In this document: positions 51,289-59,768 of the stretch, piece by piece | How positions within the stretch are numbered: position 1 is the first letter of the stretch | Layout of the letters: every line of letters starts with the position of its first letter | DNA from: RGIG4140 sp045614025 | GTDB lineage: Bacteria; Pseudomonadota; Alphaproteobacteria; CAAHEQ01; UBA3637 | Assembly (NCBI GenBank): GCA_045614025.1 | Contig: JAZLCE010000038.1 | Span: 1-64,000 of the forward strand | Direction: 5' to 3' | DNA: 64,000 nt | The notes under the pieces: generated by a model | The model's input: the letters and a program-made list of their open reading frames with translations, nothing else | The model's database searches: none | What the model was told of the DNA's origin: nothing | Made by a program: the position numbers and the translations under genes

Positions 51289-52686
51289 TTATTCCCTCTC
51301 TGGCTGCGGTGTTTCAAGGCCGCAAAGAGGCAAGTAAATCAATACTCGTAATCCACCTAATGGGCTTTCCGCCAAGGATATTTCACCCCCATGAGATAAA
51401 ATAATATCCCTAGTAATCGTTAATCCAAGACCAATTCCTCCAGTTGCTTTATTTCTTGAAGATTCCAAACGATAAAAGGCGCGAAATACATCATCTCTTT
51501 TTTCTTTTGGAATACCAGGACCATTATCATCAAACATTAAAAACGCTTTTTTATTTCGAATACCAATCGTTAATTTTGTTTTTTTAGCATATCGAGCCGC
51601 ATTTGTTAAAATATTTGTTATTGCTCTTGTTAAATCATTAAGACGCCCAGTAATTGAAACACTTTCTTCAATATGAAGAGAAATATCCTGATCAATTTTT
51701 CTTTGTTTTTCAACAAGCATTGATACCAATTCATCCAATTGAAATAATTGAGCCGTTTCCTTTCCCTCTCCTCTTGCAAAGGAAAGATATCCATTCAACA
51801 TTTTTTCCATTTCATCAACATCTTCTGTTAAATCTATGGTTGTTTCATCTTTAGGCATCATAGAAAGTTGCAGCTTCATTCTTGTGAGTGGCGTTCTCAA
51901 ATCATGAGAAACTCCTGCCAACATCGTTGTTCTTTCACTTAAGTATTTTAAAATTCTATCTTTCATCAACAAAAAGGCAAACCCAGCTCTTTTCACTTCT
52001 GTTGCCCCCGTTGGTTTAAACGCAATATCATGACCAATGCCAAACAATTCGGATGCTCTTGCTAATTTTTCAATTGATCGAACCTGATTTTTCATAAACA
52101 AAAAAGCAATTAAAAATAATAAAACAGAACAACCAATTGTCCATCCCAAGAAAACCAAAACTGTTGAGCTATAAAATCTTTTTTGAGGAATTAAAACACT
52201 TAAAACACCTCGAGGCAATTGAACCATAACGCTTAATTGTTTGTTTTCAACTTCACTCATATAAACAGGATAATTTAATGCATTAAGCTCATATGTTAAA
52301 TGGCCAACAGAGGCATCTGTTTTATTCAAACTTTGGAAAGGAATCAATTGATTTTCTTCAAAATTAATTTTAAGAGAGAGCGCATTTTGAGCTGTTTTAA
52401 TAAAAGACTCAACTTCTGTCTGAGAGGCATGTTCGGATACAAAATCAGCAATAATTTGAATTTCACTCGCAACGTCAGTGGCCAATCTTCTACTCACTGT
52501 TTGCCAATGTCTATCATAAAAAAAGAAAAACATTGCCGTTTGCAAAAAAATAAGTGGCATCAAAATAATTAAAATAAAACGATAAAATAAACTTTGAGGT
52601 AACAATTTTATTTTTGTTCCTTTTAAAGTATCTTTACACCAAATTAGAAATCTTTTTAATAAAATAAACGGCGTTTTTTTAATCAT
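51289..52686 (-). CDS. EnvZ-like sensor histidine kinase
   Basis: Inner-membrane kinase of 465 residues. Two membrane helices (about 36-57 and 174-198) enclose a periplasmic sensor of about 115 residues; then HAMP, the phospho-acceptor His261 in LAGVSHDLRTPLTRMKLQLS, and the ATPase domain with N box LTRAITNILTNAARYA, G1 FDDNGPGIPKEKR and G2 GGIGLGLTITRDIILSHGG. The organisation and H-box are those of EnvZ/OmpR-type kinases. The start at 52686 overlaps the stop of the regulator gene by ATGA; a longer frame to 52731 is rejected. No terminator is obvious behind it. Confidence 0.92.
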   Translation of the reverse strand: MIKKTPFILLKRFLIWCKDTLKGTKIKLLPQSLFYRFILIILMPLIFLQTAMFFFFYDRHWQTVSRRLATDVASEIQIIADFVSEHASQTEVESFIKTAQNALSLKINFEENQLIPFQSLNKTDASVGHLTYELNALNYPVYMSEVENKQLSVMVQLPRGVLSVLIPQKRFYSSTVLVFLGWTIGCSVLLFLIAFLFMKNQVRSIEKLARASELFGIGHDIAFKPTGATEVKRAGFAFLLMKDRILKYLSERTTMLAGVSHDLRTPLTRMKLQLSMMPKDETTIDLTEDVDEMEKMLNGYLSFARGEGKETAQLFQLDELVSMLVEKQRKIDQDISLHIEESVSITGRLNDLTRAITNILTNAARYAKKTKLTIGIRNKKAFLMFDDNGPGIPKEKRDDVFRAFYRLESSRNKATGGIGLGLTITRDIILSHGGEISLAESPLGGLRVLIYLPLCGLETPQPERE

Positions 52687-53363
52687 TTTGGCACCAAAAT
52701 ATATCCCATTCCTCGAACCGTTTGTATACAAATCGGTTTTTTAATATCTGTTTCAATTTTGCGTCTTAATCTTGTAATTTGAACATCAATTGCCCTTAAA
52801 TTATCAGACTTTAACGCCAAAGCAATATCTTCTCTTGAAATCGGTTCCCCAAGCGAAGACACCAACACACTTAACAAATCTTGTTCAACATTTGTTAATA
52901 AAACAAAATTTCCATCTTTAATCAACTGTTTTGTTTTTATATCATAGACACAATCTCCAAAACAAACTTCTTTTCTGATTTCTTGTTGAACTTGCCTTTT
53001 CAAAATATTATTAATTCTAAGAAGCAATTCTTTTGGTTCAAATGGCTTGGATAAATAATCATCCGCTCCCGCTTCAAGGCCACTAATTCGATTATCAATA
53101 TCACCCATTGCTGTTAACATTAAAATAGGCGTTTCAAATTGATTTTCTCTTAACTCGCGCGTTAATTCTTGCCCATTTTGCCCCGGCATCATCATATCTA
53201 AAATCAGAATAGAAAATGAAAATAATTTTAATAATTCTTTAGCCTCTTGTGCCCCACTTGCTTGAGAAACAACAAATCCATTTTCGGTTAAATATTTTTT
53301 CAACAACCTTCTTAAACGCGTATCATCATCAACAACTAAAATATGTGGCGTTATTTGAGACAT
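52683..53363 (-). CDS. OmpR-family response regulator
   Basis: DNA-binding regulator of 226 residues. Receiver domain with acidic pocket VVDDDTRLRRLL, phospho-acceptor Asp56 in ILILDMMMPG, switch Thr in MLTAMGD and Lys in YLSKPFEPKEL; then a winged-helix domain with LLTNVEQDLLSVLVSS, ISREDIA, RAIDVQITRLRRKIE and the closing IQTVRGMGYILVPK. It is translationally coupled to the kinase (ATGA) and overlaps the upstream Hpt gene by 13 bases. Targets are unknown; the neighbouring pilus operon is a candidate by position only. Confidence 0.94.
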   Translation of the reverse strand: MSQITPHILVVDDDTRLRRLLKKYLTENGFVVSQASGAQEAKELLKLFSFSILILDMMMPGQNGQELTRELRENQFETPILMLTAMGDIDNRISGLEAGADDYLSKPFEPKELLLRINNILKRQVQQEIRKEVCFGDCVYDIKTKQLIKDGNFVLLTNVEQDLLSVLVSSLGEPISREDIALALKSDNLRAIDVQITRLRRKIETDIKKPICIQTVRGMGYILVPK

Positions 53364-53815
53364 TTTTGTTTCTCCAAGCGATTTATAATTTCTTTTTTTA
53401 AACGAGATGAAAGTCCATGAGGTGGTTGAGATAACACTTTTTGCATATCTTCAACATCTAAAATAAATAAATCAATTTCTTTTTGAGAAAAAACAGATTT
53501 ACTTCGAATAAAATCACAAATATGTTCTGATAAAAGCGTGATCATATCATAACCATAAGTTGTTCCTTGCCCTTTTAAATCATGTGCGAGTGAAAAAAAA
53601 CGATTTTTAATAATAAAAGAACATTCTTTTTTTTCAACCACAGAAGCATCTTGAAGCAATTTTTGCATTTCAAACAAAAACTCATTAGCTTCTAAAACAA
53701 ATGAATTTGTTAAACTATCAATCAATTTTTTGGCTTTTTTTTCAAGAGATTTCACTTCATCACTTGAATACGTTAAACTCATTAGCCGATTGTTTTTTGC
53801 AACATTCTTGTTCAT
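53351..53815 (-). CDS. Histidine phosphotransfer (Hpt) domain protein
   Basis: A 154-residue cytosolic, all-helical protein. The Hpt signature is present: FFSLAHDLKGQGTTYGYDMI, with His78 in H-x-x-K-G as phospho-acceptor, followed by a second helix LLSEHICDFI. The start at 53815 is chosen for GAGG 9 bases upstream; the frame runs 26 codons further without support. It is the first gene of a three-gene operon with an OmpR-type regulator and an EnvZ-type kinase, overlapping the regulator by 13 bases. An Hpt next to a simple two-component pair is unusual. Confidence 0.78.
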   Translation of the reverse strand: MNKNVAKNNRLMSLTYSSDEVKSLEKKAKKLIDSLTNSFVLEANEFLFEMQKLLQDASVVEKKECSFIIKNRFFSLAHDLKGQGTTYGYDMITLLSEHICDFIRSKSVFSQKEIDLFILDVEDMQKVLSQPPHGLSSRLKKEIINRLEKQKCLK

Positions 53816-53836
53816 GAACAACATCCTCTTTTTGAA

Positions 53837-53865
53837 ATTATAACAAAAAAGTGAAAAAGCATCAA
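53837..53865 (-). promoter_or_regulatory. Promoter of the Hpt-regulator-kinase operon
   Basis: Minus strand: TTGATG (53865-53860), 17-base spacer, TATAAT (53842-53837), just upstream of the Hpt start. Confidence 0.6.
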
Positions 53866-53905
53866 GCATTTTCTCTTTTCTTCCCTTGTTCAAAAAAATA
53901 GGGTT

Positions 53906-55072
53906 TTATTTCAAATTTAAAACAGGGTTCATAATTTTATAAGCAGTTTGTATCCCATCAGCTAATGATTCAACAACACTTGAAGCATGTAATTTACATT
54001 CCCCTGCATAAAAAATTTGTTCATGTTGAATTTGATGAATTTTCTTTCCACCAACGGCTTTGATAACCAAATCAAACCCCTCATAAACATGAATATCACT
54101 TGTTTGATGCAATGACTCATTTTCCATAATGGTTTTTGCAAAGAAAATAGAAAAACATTCCTCTTTTTTTTCAATTTTAATGGGCGCCAAGTTTGGATGA
54201 ATGTTCACCCTTGCATCAATTAACTCAAGGAATCTTTCTTTATCTACTTTCATCAAATAAAGGGGCCGACGCATAAACATTTCAATACCTGATACACCTT
54301 TTTCTTTTAAAACATCAACGCAATCAAGGGCAACATTCCCAGCCCCAATAATTGCAACTTTTTTTAAAGATGAAAATGAATCTTTGTTTTTCAAATAATC
54401 AAAACAACTAACCATATATTCTTCACCTTCAAGATTTAAATTTTTAATATCCCCCTCTCCTGTTGCCATCACAACATAATCATATCCTTCTTGGATCAAC
54501 TTCAATGGATCTGATATCTTAATATTTGTTTGAACATTTAAATAGGGTAAAGAAAGAAGATTATTTAATTCTTTTTCAAGGGTTGAAATAGGCAATCTTG
54601 AAGATGGAATTAAATTCAACATTCCACCTATTTTATCATTTTCCTCAAACAATGTGCACCTAAATCCATTTTTCGCAAAAGTAACCGCAGCCCCAATACC
54701 TGCTGGACCACCCCCAACAACCGCAATTTTTTCTTTTTTTAAGCCTGGAACTAAAACATCTTTTTCTTCCACTTCTTGCAAAATTGTTGCCTGAATTTTT
54801 GGAATATTAACAGGGCAATCTATTTTAGATCGTGTGCAAGCATGCATGCAAAATTTTGAAGAACAAACTAAACCACAAATTTCACCTAATGGATTTTTTT
54901 CACGAATTGAGTGCGCTGCACTTATAAAATCATTCTCTTTTGCTTTTTGAATAAAAAAACTTGGATCACACCCAACAGGGCATGCCTGTTTACAAGGCTT
55001 ATCCACACAATTTAAACATTTTTCAAGCTCATATTTTAATAAGGCTTTCGTATAATATAATTTTTTAACCAT
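53906..55072 (-). CDS. PreT/GltD-like FAD-NAD(P)H oxidoreductase with N-terminal iron-sulfur domain
   Basis: A 388-residue flavoprotein. The N-terminal domain (about 15-100) has two cysteine clusters, CLNCVDKPCKQACPVGCD and CGLVCSSKFCMHACTRSKID followed by CPVNIP, as in the electron-transfer subunits of dihydropyrimidine dehydrogenase (PreT) and glutamate synthase (GltD). Then comes the FAD-binding VVGGGPAGIGAAVTFAKNGF, and the NAD(P)-binding AIIGAGNVALDCVDVL. The family passes electrons from NAD(P)H to a partner subunit; neither PreA nor GltB is adjacent. It is shorter than GltD (about 470), closer to PreT (about 410). The closing FYAGECKLHASSVVES is the FAD-contact motif. Confidence 0.85.
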   Translation of the reverse strand: MVKKLYYTKALLKYELEKCLNCVDKPCKQACPVGCDPSFFIQKAKENDFISAAHSIREKNPLGEICGLVCSSKFCMHACTRSKIDCPVNIPKIQATILQEVEEKDVLVPGLKKEKIAVVGGGPAGIGAAVTFAKNGFRCTLFEENDKIGGMLNLIPSSRLPISTLEKELNNLLSLPYLNVQTNIKISDPLKLIQEGYDYVVMATGEGDIKNLNLEGEEYMVSCFDYLKNKDSFSSLKKVAIIGAGNVALDCVDVLKEKGVSGIEMFMRRPLYLMKVDKERFLELIDARVNIHPNLAPIKIEKKEECFSIFFAKTIMENESLHQTSDIHVYEGFDLVIKAVGGKKIHQIQHEQIFYAGECKLHASSVVESLADGIQTAYKIMNPVLNLK

Positions 55073-55193
55073 ATTTCAACTCACTTTAATTTTATGTTAC
55101 AAAAAATATTTTGTGATATCAAGAAATAAAAATGAACTTATTTTATTTTCATTCGTTAACAAAATTGAATGGCAATAATAAAAGGAGTTTAAA

Positions 55194-55550
55194 ATGAAAA
55201 AGAAAATATCATTCACATTAATGGCTGCAATTTTAAGCCTTTCTTGTTTACCAGCTCATGCTGGATACTACAAGACAATATATGTTGAAGACGAAAAACC
55301 AAACGTTATTATTCAAAACATTCAACCAACAGAAACTATTGTAGTTGAAAAAAATAATTATACCCCAACATATAATTCTGCAGCAGCTGCAGCTCTTGGG
55401 ATAACAGCCCTTGTTGGAGGTGTTATTTTAGGAGTTAGCAGTCATAAGCATTATAAAAAACATCACTCACCTCATCATAACCATAGCCCTAAACCAAATC
55501 CACCACATAAGGGCAAATCACATGGACATGGGCCAAAACCTAAAAGATAA
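55194..55550 (+). CDS. Exported protein with His/Pro/Lys-rich tail
   Basis: A 118-residue protein with a Sec signal peptide (1-23, cleavage after AHA). The middle contains one hydrophobic Ala/Gly helix (AAAAALGITALVGGVILGVS, about residues 63-82) that could sit in a membrane. The C-terminal 35 residues consist mostly of His, Lys, Pro and Gly (HKHYKKHHSPHHNHSPKP, then GKSHGHGPKPKR), a composition seen in metal-binding tails. Shine-Dalgarno AAAGGAG precedes the start. Single gene, whose end overlaps the convergent dgkA by 11 bases. Function unknown; zinc, nickel or copper binding is inference. Confidence 0.65.
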   Translation: MKKKISFTLMAAILSLSCLPAHAGYYKTIYVEDEKPNVIIQNIQPTETIVVEKNNYTPTYNSAAAAALGITALVGGVILGVSSHKHYKKHHSPHHNHSPKPNPPHKGKSHGHGPKPKR

Positions 55551-55941
55551 GTGAAAAAATAATGGTTGTATAAACAATAATCATTAAAACAAATGATAAG
55601 AACACTATGGAACTGCCGATATCCTTTGCTTTTTTTGATAAAGGATGGATCTCGGCAGAAATCCGATCAATCGTTGTTTCAATTGCTGTATTTGCAAGCT
55701 CTGCAATCATAATAATAAAGAGAGACATAATCATTAAAAGTTTTTGAACCAATGGAACAGGAAGAACAAGGGCCAAAAGAAACAAACCAAGACAAACATT
55801 TAAGTCTTGACGAAAAGCAATTTCGCTTTTAAACGCCGCCTTCATCCCTTCATAAGAACATGCACAAGCCTTATGAATATGACGTAATTCTTTCAAACAC
55901 AACCGATAAACACAAGCCAATCTTCTTATCTTTTTTGACAT
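55540..55941 (-). CDS. dgkA: Diacylglycerol kinase (DgkA)
   Basis: Small integral-membrane kinase that recycles diacylglycerol to phosphatidic acid. The 133-residue protein has three membrane helices and the family signature ELANTAIETTIDRISAEIHP followed by LSKKAKDIGSS, with the catalytic Glu and the Asp-Arg pair. The N-terminal amphipathic helix carries AFKSEIAFRQDLN. Basic, Cys-rich first 30 residues are unusual (ACACSYEG). AAGGAG lies 7 bases before the start. Diacylglycerol arises when membrane lipids donate headgroups to periplasmic glycans or lipid A. Confidence 0.92.
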   Translation of the reverse strand: MSKKIRRLACVYRLCLKELRHIHKACACSYEGMKAAFKSEIAFRQDLNVCLGLFLLALVLPVPLVQKLLMIMSLFIIMIAELANTAIETTIDRISAEIHPLSKKAKDIGSSIVFLSFVLMIIVYTTIIFSLIF

Positions 55942-56064
55942 TTCTTTCTCCTTATGTGAAATGTATATTTTATTTAAGAAAAAATAGCAAGAAAAGATTT
56001 ATTTTTTTCTTTACTTTTTAAATGATTTAACTAAAATGTAATAAAAAAAATAAACGAGGTTTTT

Positions 56065-56634
56065 ATGAAAAAAATAAGTTCTATTCTTTTATTTTTCTGT
56101 TTGTTTTTGCAAGGATGCTCTCTCATTGAAAAAAAAGAAGAAGTTCAACAACCTAAAGTAATTGAAAAAATAAAAACAGTTGTTGTGCCTGCTGTTTCAA
56201 TTGAAGAACAAGCAAAAAAAACTCATAATTTAGGCATTATTGGAGAAATTGAACCTGTTTATTTTTCTCCACTAAAAAAACCTATTTTAGCTCGCATAGA
56301 TACAGGAGCAGAAAACTCCTCTATTGATGCACAAAATATTGAGCTTTTTGAGCGTGAAGGCGTTAAATGGGTTTCTTTTGATTTTCATAATAAACGAACT
56401 GGCGAAAAACATCGTTTTGAAAAACGCGTTTTTAAGCAAGTGAAGATCAAAAGACAAGAAATTTCTGAAGAAAGAATCGTTGTGTTAATGACGGTTAAAA
56501 TCGGTTCTGAACGTATTTCAGCCCAATTTTCTTTAGCAAACAGGGAAAAATTTGAATATCAAGCATTGATTGGTCGAAATATTTTAAAAGGTCGTGCTTT
56601 GGTGGATACTGCTTTATCAAAAACATTACATTAA
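56065..56634 (+). CDS. Retropepsin-like (RimB/ATP-dependent zinc protease family) lipoprotein
   Basis: A 189-residue lipoprotein: signal ending LQGC, lipidated at about Cys18, so exported. The domain from about residue 60 belongs to the group annotated as putative ATP-dependent zinc protease, which is actually related to retroviral aspartyl proteases: the active-site loop is ILARIDTGAENSSIDAQNI (D-T-G), and the second strand pair is YQALIGRNILKGRALVD. It starts a three-gene operon with a 7TM/inactive-transglutaminase protein and an ATP-grasp ligase, 10 and 1 bases apart. This association is known in proteobacteria and points to processing of a peptide or amino-acid tag. Confidence 0.82.
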   Translation: MKKISSILLFFCLFLQGCSLIEKKEEVQQPKVIEKIKTVVVPAVSIEEQAKKTHNLGIIGEIEPVYFSPLKKPILARIDTGAENSSIDAQNIELFEREGVKWVSFDFHNKRTGEKHRFEKRVFKQVKIKRQEISEERIVVLMTVKIGSERISAQFSLANREKFEYQALIGRNILKGRALVDTALSKTLH

Positions 56635-56644
56635 CAGGTGATTT

Positions 56645-58207
56645 ATGTTTAAAAAAATGATTTTTGTTCGCCTCTTTTTAACTTTAGGCTTATTCCTTTC
56701 TCTTATTTTTGCTGGATGTAGCATTTTTTATAAGATGAATTATTTAGATTTTAGTTTCACACCAGAAAAGAAAACGCCAGTTTGGCGCGTTGAAGCTCAT
56801 TTAACGTTTACACCAACAGCTGATGAGTCAAAAATCACTTTTGCTAGACCAAATAAAGATGCGCATTTTAAAATCCTTGATGAAAGTATTATTGCTAAAG
56901 GATTTCAAACTCAAACAACAGACTCTTCTTTCATCATAACGGGAACATCTAAAAAACAAGAACAAGATCTTTACTATCGCCTTTTAATTTATGATGTAAA
57001 AGAACAATTATCTTTTAATGAAGATAAAACTGAACCCATAGTTGAGGCGCCTATTTTAGATGATGAAACAATGCTTATTGCAAAAGAACTTTTATCGCAA
57101 GTTGAAACTTTTGGTGGCAAAAACAAAGTTAAAAATTTAATCAACTTCATCAATCAAAATGAAGCTAATGAATTAACATATTCTTATTTTCCGCCACAAA
57201 TTAGCTTAAAAGAAAAAGCAGAAAAAATAATTGATTTATTGGCTCTTCAAAACATTCCTGCGCGCCTTGTTAGAGGCATCATGCTAGAAGAAGGCAAAAA
57301 AACTTTTTCTCCAGATGTGATGATTGAAGTTTATAATCAAGAACAAAAAGGTTGGCAAGTTTTTGATATTCAAACAGCGAAAGAAGGCTCTCCATTAAAC
57401 TTTATTGCCTTTCAAAAGGGTAGCGCTTCTTTATTTGATGTTTCTGGTGGAAAAGACTCTACTATTAAATATTCTGTTTTAAAATCCTTAAATTCATCTT
57501 TTAGTCTAGCAAAATATCGTGCTAAAAATGCTGATAAAGAACCTTTCTTCAATTATTCAATTTATAATTTACCAATTGATCAGCAAAATGCTCTTAAATG
57601 GCTTATGGTTTTTCCTCTGGCCATTTTGCTTGTTGTTATTTTAAGAAATGTTATTGGAATGAAAACAATGGGAACGTTCACACCTATGCTGATTTCCATG
57701 GCGTTGGTTGAAACGGGATTACTTTCAGGATTAGGTTGTTTTTCTTTAATTGTTGCAATTGGGCTTGCTTTGAGATTTTTGCTTTCAAAACTTAATTTAT
57801 TATTGGTTCCACGCATTTCAGCCGTTGTTGTTTTTGTTATCTTAATTATTCAATATTTTTCAATTATAGGATATCAAATGGATTGGAAAATTGGCGCTTC
57901 AGCCCTCTTTTTCCCAATTATTATTTTAGCATGGATTATTGAACGCGCCTCAATTATTTGGGAAGAAGAAGGATTGCATCATGCAGTTAAAGAAGTGTTT
58001 AACAGCATTCTCGCTGCCATTTTAATTTATTTTATCATTGAAAATGAAACAATCCGACATGTGATGTTTGTGTTTAACGAATTAAACTTTGTGATTTTAT
58101 TTATCACTATGTTATTGGGCACATATACAGGCTATCGCCTAACCGAACTTAAAAGATTTGCCCCATTGGTAAAAAACAATAAAAAATCCACCAAAAGGAA
58201 ATCATAA
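56645..58207 (+). CDS. 7TM protein with inactive transglutaminase-like domain (UUP1 family)
   Basis: A 520-residue inner-membrane protein. One N-terminal helix (about 10-30), a large periplasmic domain (about 40-315) with transglutaminase-like fold features such as LINFINQNEANELTYSYFPP and KEKAEKIIDLLALQNIPARL but without an evident catalytic Cys-His-Asp triad, then about seven membrane helices from residue 318 (LKWLMVFPLAILLVVILRNV) to 510. The conserved loop MKTMGTFTPMLISMALVET lies between the first two. It sits between the retropepsin-like gene and the ATP-grasp gene. The transglutaminase-like domain probably binds peptide rather than cleaving it (inference from the family). Confidence 0.82.
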   Translation: MFKKMIFVRLFLTLGLFLSLIFAGCSIFYKMNYLDFSFTPEKKTPVWRVEAHLTFTPTADESKITFARPNKDAHFKILDESIIAKGFQTQTTDSSFIITGTSKKQEQDLYYRLLIYDVKEQLSFNEDKTEPIVEAPILDDETMLIAKELLSQVETFGGKNKVKNLINFINQNEANELTYSYFPPQISLKEKAEKIIDLLALQNIPARLVRGIMLEEGKKTFSPDVMIEVYNQEQKGWQVFDIQTAKEGSPLNFIAFQKGSASLFDVSGGKDSTIKYSVLKSLNSSFSLAKYRAKNADKEPFFNYSIYNLPIDQQNALKWLMVFPLAILLVVILRNVIGMKTMGTFTPMLISMALVETGLLSGLGCFSLIVAIGLALRFLLSKLNLLLVPRISAVVVFVILIIQYFSIIGYQMDWKIGASALFFPIIILAWIIERASIIWEEEGLHHAVKEVFNSILAAILIYFIIENETIRHVMFVFNELNFVILFITMLLGTYTGYRLTELKRFAPLVKNNKKSTKRKS

Positions 58208-58208
58208 A

Positions 58209-59168
58209 ATGTTTTTAAAAAAATTTGTCTGGCCAAGTGAATTAAAAAAAGCTGGCGTTTTGAATATGAACGCAAGAAATTATCGCGTTATTGGCTTAAA
58301 CAATAAACGCCGGCTTTATCCGCTTGTGGATGACAAAGTTAAAACAAAAGAACTTGCCAAAACCGTTGACATTCAAACCCCCAAACTCATTGGAGTTATC
58401 AAAGCGCAATATGAAGTTAAAAATTTACTTTCAATTGTCAAAGGGACAAAAAGCTTTGTGATTAAACCTGCACATGGCAGTGGAGGAAAAGGTGTTTTAG
58501 TTATCAAAAAATATACGAAAAATTATTTTAGAACAGCCTCTGAACGCGTTTTAAAATATACCGAAGTTTACCAACATATTTCAAATATTTTAAGTGGGCT
58601 ATATAGCCTTGGTGGCAGATATGATGATGCTATATTAGAAGAAATGGTTTCATTTAGCGATATTTTTAAAAAATATAGTTTTCAAGGGGTTCCAGATGTT
58701 CGAATTATTGTTTATAAAGGCTATCCGGCAATGGCAATGATGCGTCTTGCAACAAAAGAATCAGGCGGAAGAGCAAACCTTCATCAAGGGGCTGTTGGCG
58801 TTGGTCTTGATATTCAAACAGGGAAAGCCCTCGCTGCTGTTCAACATAATATACCTCTTAATTATCATCCAGATACGCATGCAGATTTAATGACATTATC
58901 TGTCCCTGATTGGAAAACGCATCTTCTTATTGCTGCAAAAGGATATGATATGACTGGGCTTGGTTATTTGGGCGCAGATATTGTGATGGATAAAGAAAAA
59001 GGCCCAATGGTTTTGGAATTAAACGCCCGCCCTGGCCTTGCGATTCAAATTGCAAATCAAAAAGGATTATCCCATATTTTAGATGAAATTGATACTTATC
59101 CAAAAAATCTTTCAGCAGAAGAACGGGTTAATTATATTTTAAATGAAAAAAAATATAAAAGTAAATAA
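58209..59168 (+). CDS. RimK-related ATP-grasp ligase (alpha-L-glutamate ligase-like)
   Basis: A 319-residue soluble ligase. ATP-grasp features: SFVIKPAHGSGGKGVLVIKK (glycine-rich loop), YDDAILEEMVSFSDI, GRANLHQGAVGVGLDI, and the metal-binding GPMVLELNARPGLAIQIANQ. RimK-type enzymes add glutamate or related residues to proteins or small molecules using ATP. The conserved N-terminal GLNNKRRLYPLVDDKVKTKE is typical of this subfamily. Gap of one base to the 7TM gene. The substrate in such triads is unknown to me. Its last 30 bases overlap the convergent membrane-protein gene. Confidence 0.85.
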   Translation: MFLKKFVWPSELKKAGVLNMNARNYRVIGLNNKRRLYPLVDDKVKTKELAKTVDIQTPKLIGVIKAQYEVKNLLSIVKGTKSFVIKPAHGSGGKGVLVIKKYTKNYFRTASERVLKYTEVYQHISNILSGLYSLGGRYDDAILEEMVSFSDIFKKYSFQGVPDVRIIVYKGYPAMAMMRLATKESGGRANLHQGAVGVGLDIQTGKALAAVQHNIPLNYHPDTHADLMTLSVPDWKTHLLIAAKGYDMTGLGYLGADIVMDKEKGPMVLELNARPGLAIQIANQKGLSHILDEIDTYPKNLSAEERVNYILNEKKYKSK

Positions 59169-59654
59169 ATTAACTATTACTAAAACCTTTAATAAATTAT
59201 TTTTATTAATTATTTTTATATTTTCAGACAAAACTTTATACTCTAAAAAAACAACTACAAAAAAATAAACAATCAGAGATGGAATCATATCTAAAAATAA
59301 TATATCCGAATTTTTTGAAACAATAAACAGCAAACTAACTTGATCAACAATATCATTTATTGCAGGAAATAAGGCCCCCAACCCGACTAAAGGTAGACAC
59401 ATAATATAAATAAAAACCAAGCAAAAAATAGGACCCATAATAATAGATAATGCATTTGCCATAAAGACATAACAAAGTATCTTTTTATCCCATTTTCTTA
59501 ACTTTAAAAGGAAATAAAACACTTCTAAAATGGGAATACATATAATGGATATCCAAAATGATTTATATAGCAAAAAAGGAATAATAATATCTCCACTTGC
59601 AAAAGCAGTCGTAGAACTCAACAAAACTAAAAGAATTACAAATAAAAATTTCAT
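59139..59654 (-). CDS. Integral membrane protein, unknown
   Basis: A 171-residue protein, most of it hydrophobic. The first 19 residues may be a signal peptide or first helix (FLFVILLVLLSSTTAFA), followed by about four membrane segments near residues 25-48, 60-90, 120-138 and 150-170. Few charged residues apart from loops such as KLRKWDKK and ENIKIINKNN. It overlaps the 3' end of the ATP-grasp gene on the other strand by 30 bases. Very AT-rich, with Ile/Phe-rich content. No family recognised; not obviously part of the ATP-grasp system because it is transcribed towards it. Confidence 0.55.
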   Translation of the reverse strand: MKFLFVILLVLLSSTTAFASGDIIIPFLLYKSFWISIICIPILEVFYFLLKLRKWDKKILCYVFMANALSIIMGPIFCLVFIYIMCLPLVGLGALFPAINDIVDQVSLLFIVSKNSDILFLDMIPSLIVYFFVVVFLEYKVLSENIKIINKNNLLKVLVIVNLFTFIFFFI

Positions 59655-59737
59655 TATAAAATCCCTAATAAGGTTTCCTGAATTTATTTAATACTAAAGA
59701 ATTCACATACTTTTAACAAGTTAATTTTTAATTTCTA

Positions 59738-59768
59738 AAAAAAGCGCTTTTAACAAGCGCTTTTTTTT
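59738..59768. terminator. Terminator at the end of ftsH
   Basis: AAAAAAGCGCTT and AAGCGCTTTTTT form a 12-bp stem with a 5-base loop; runs of T on both strands. Its right end touches the ftsH stop codon. Confidence 0.9.
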
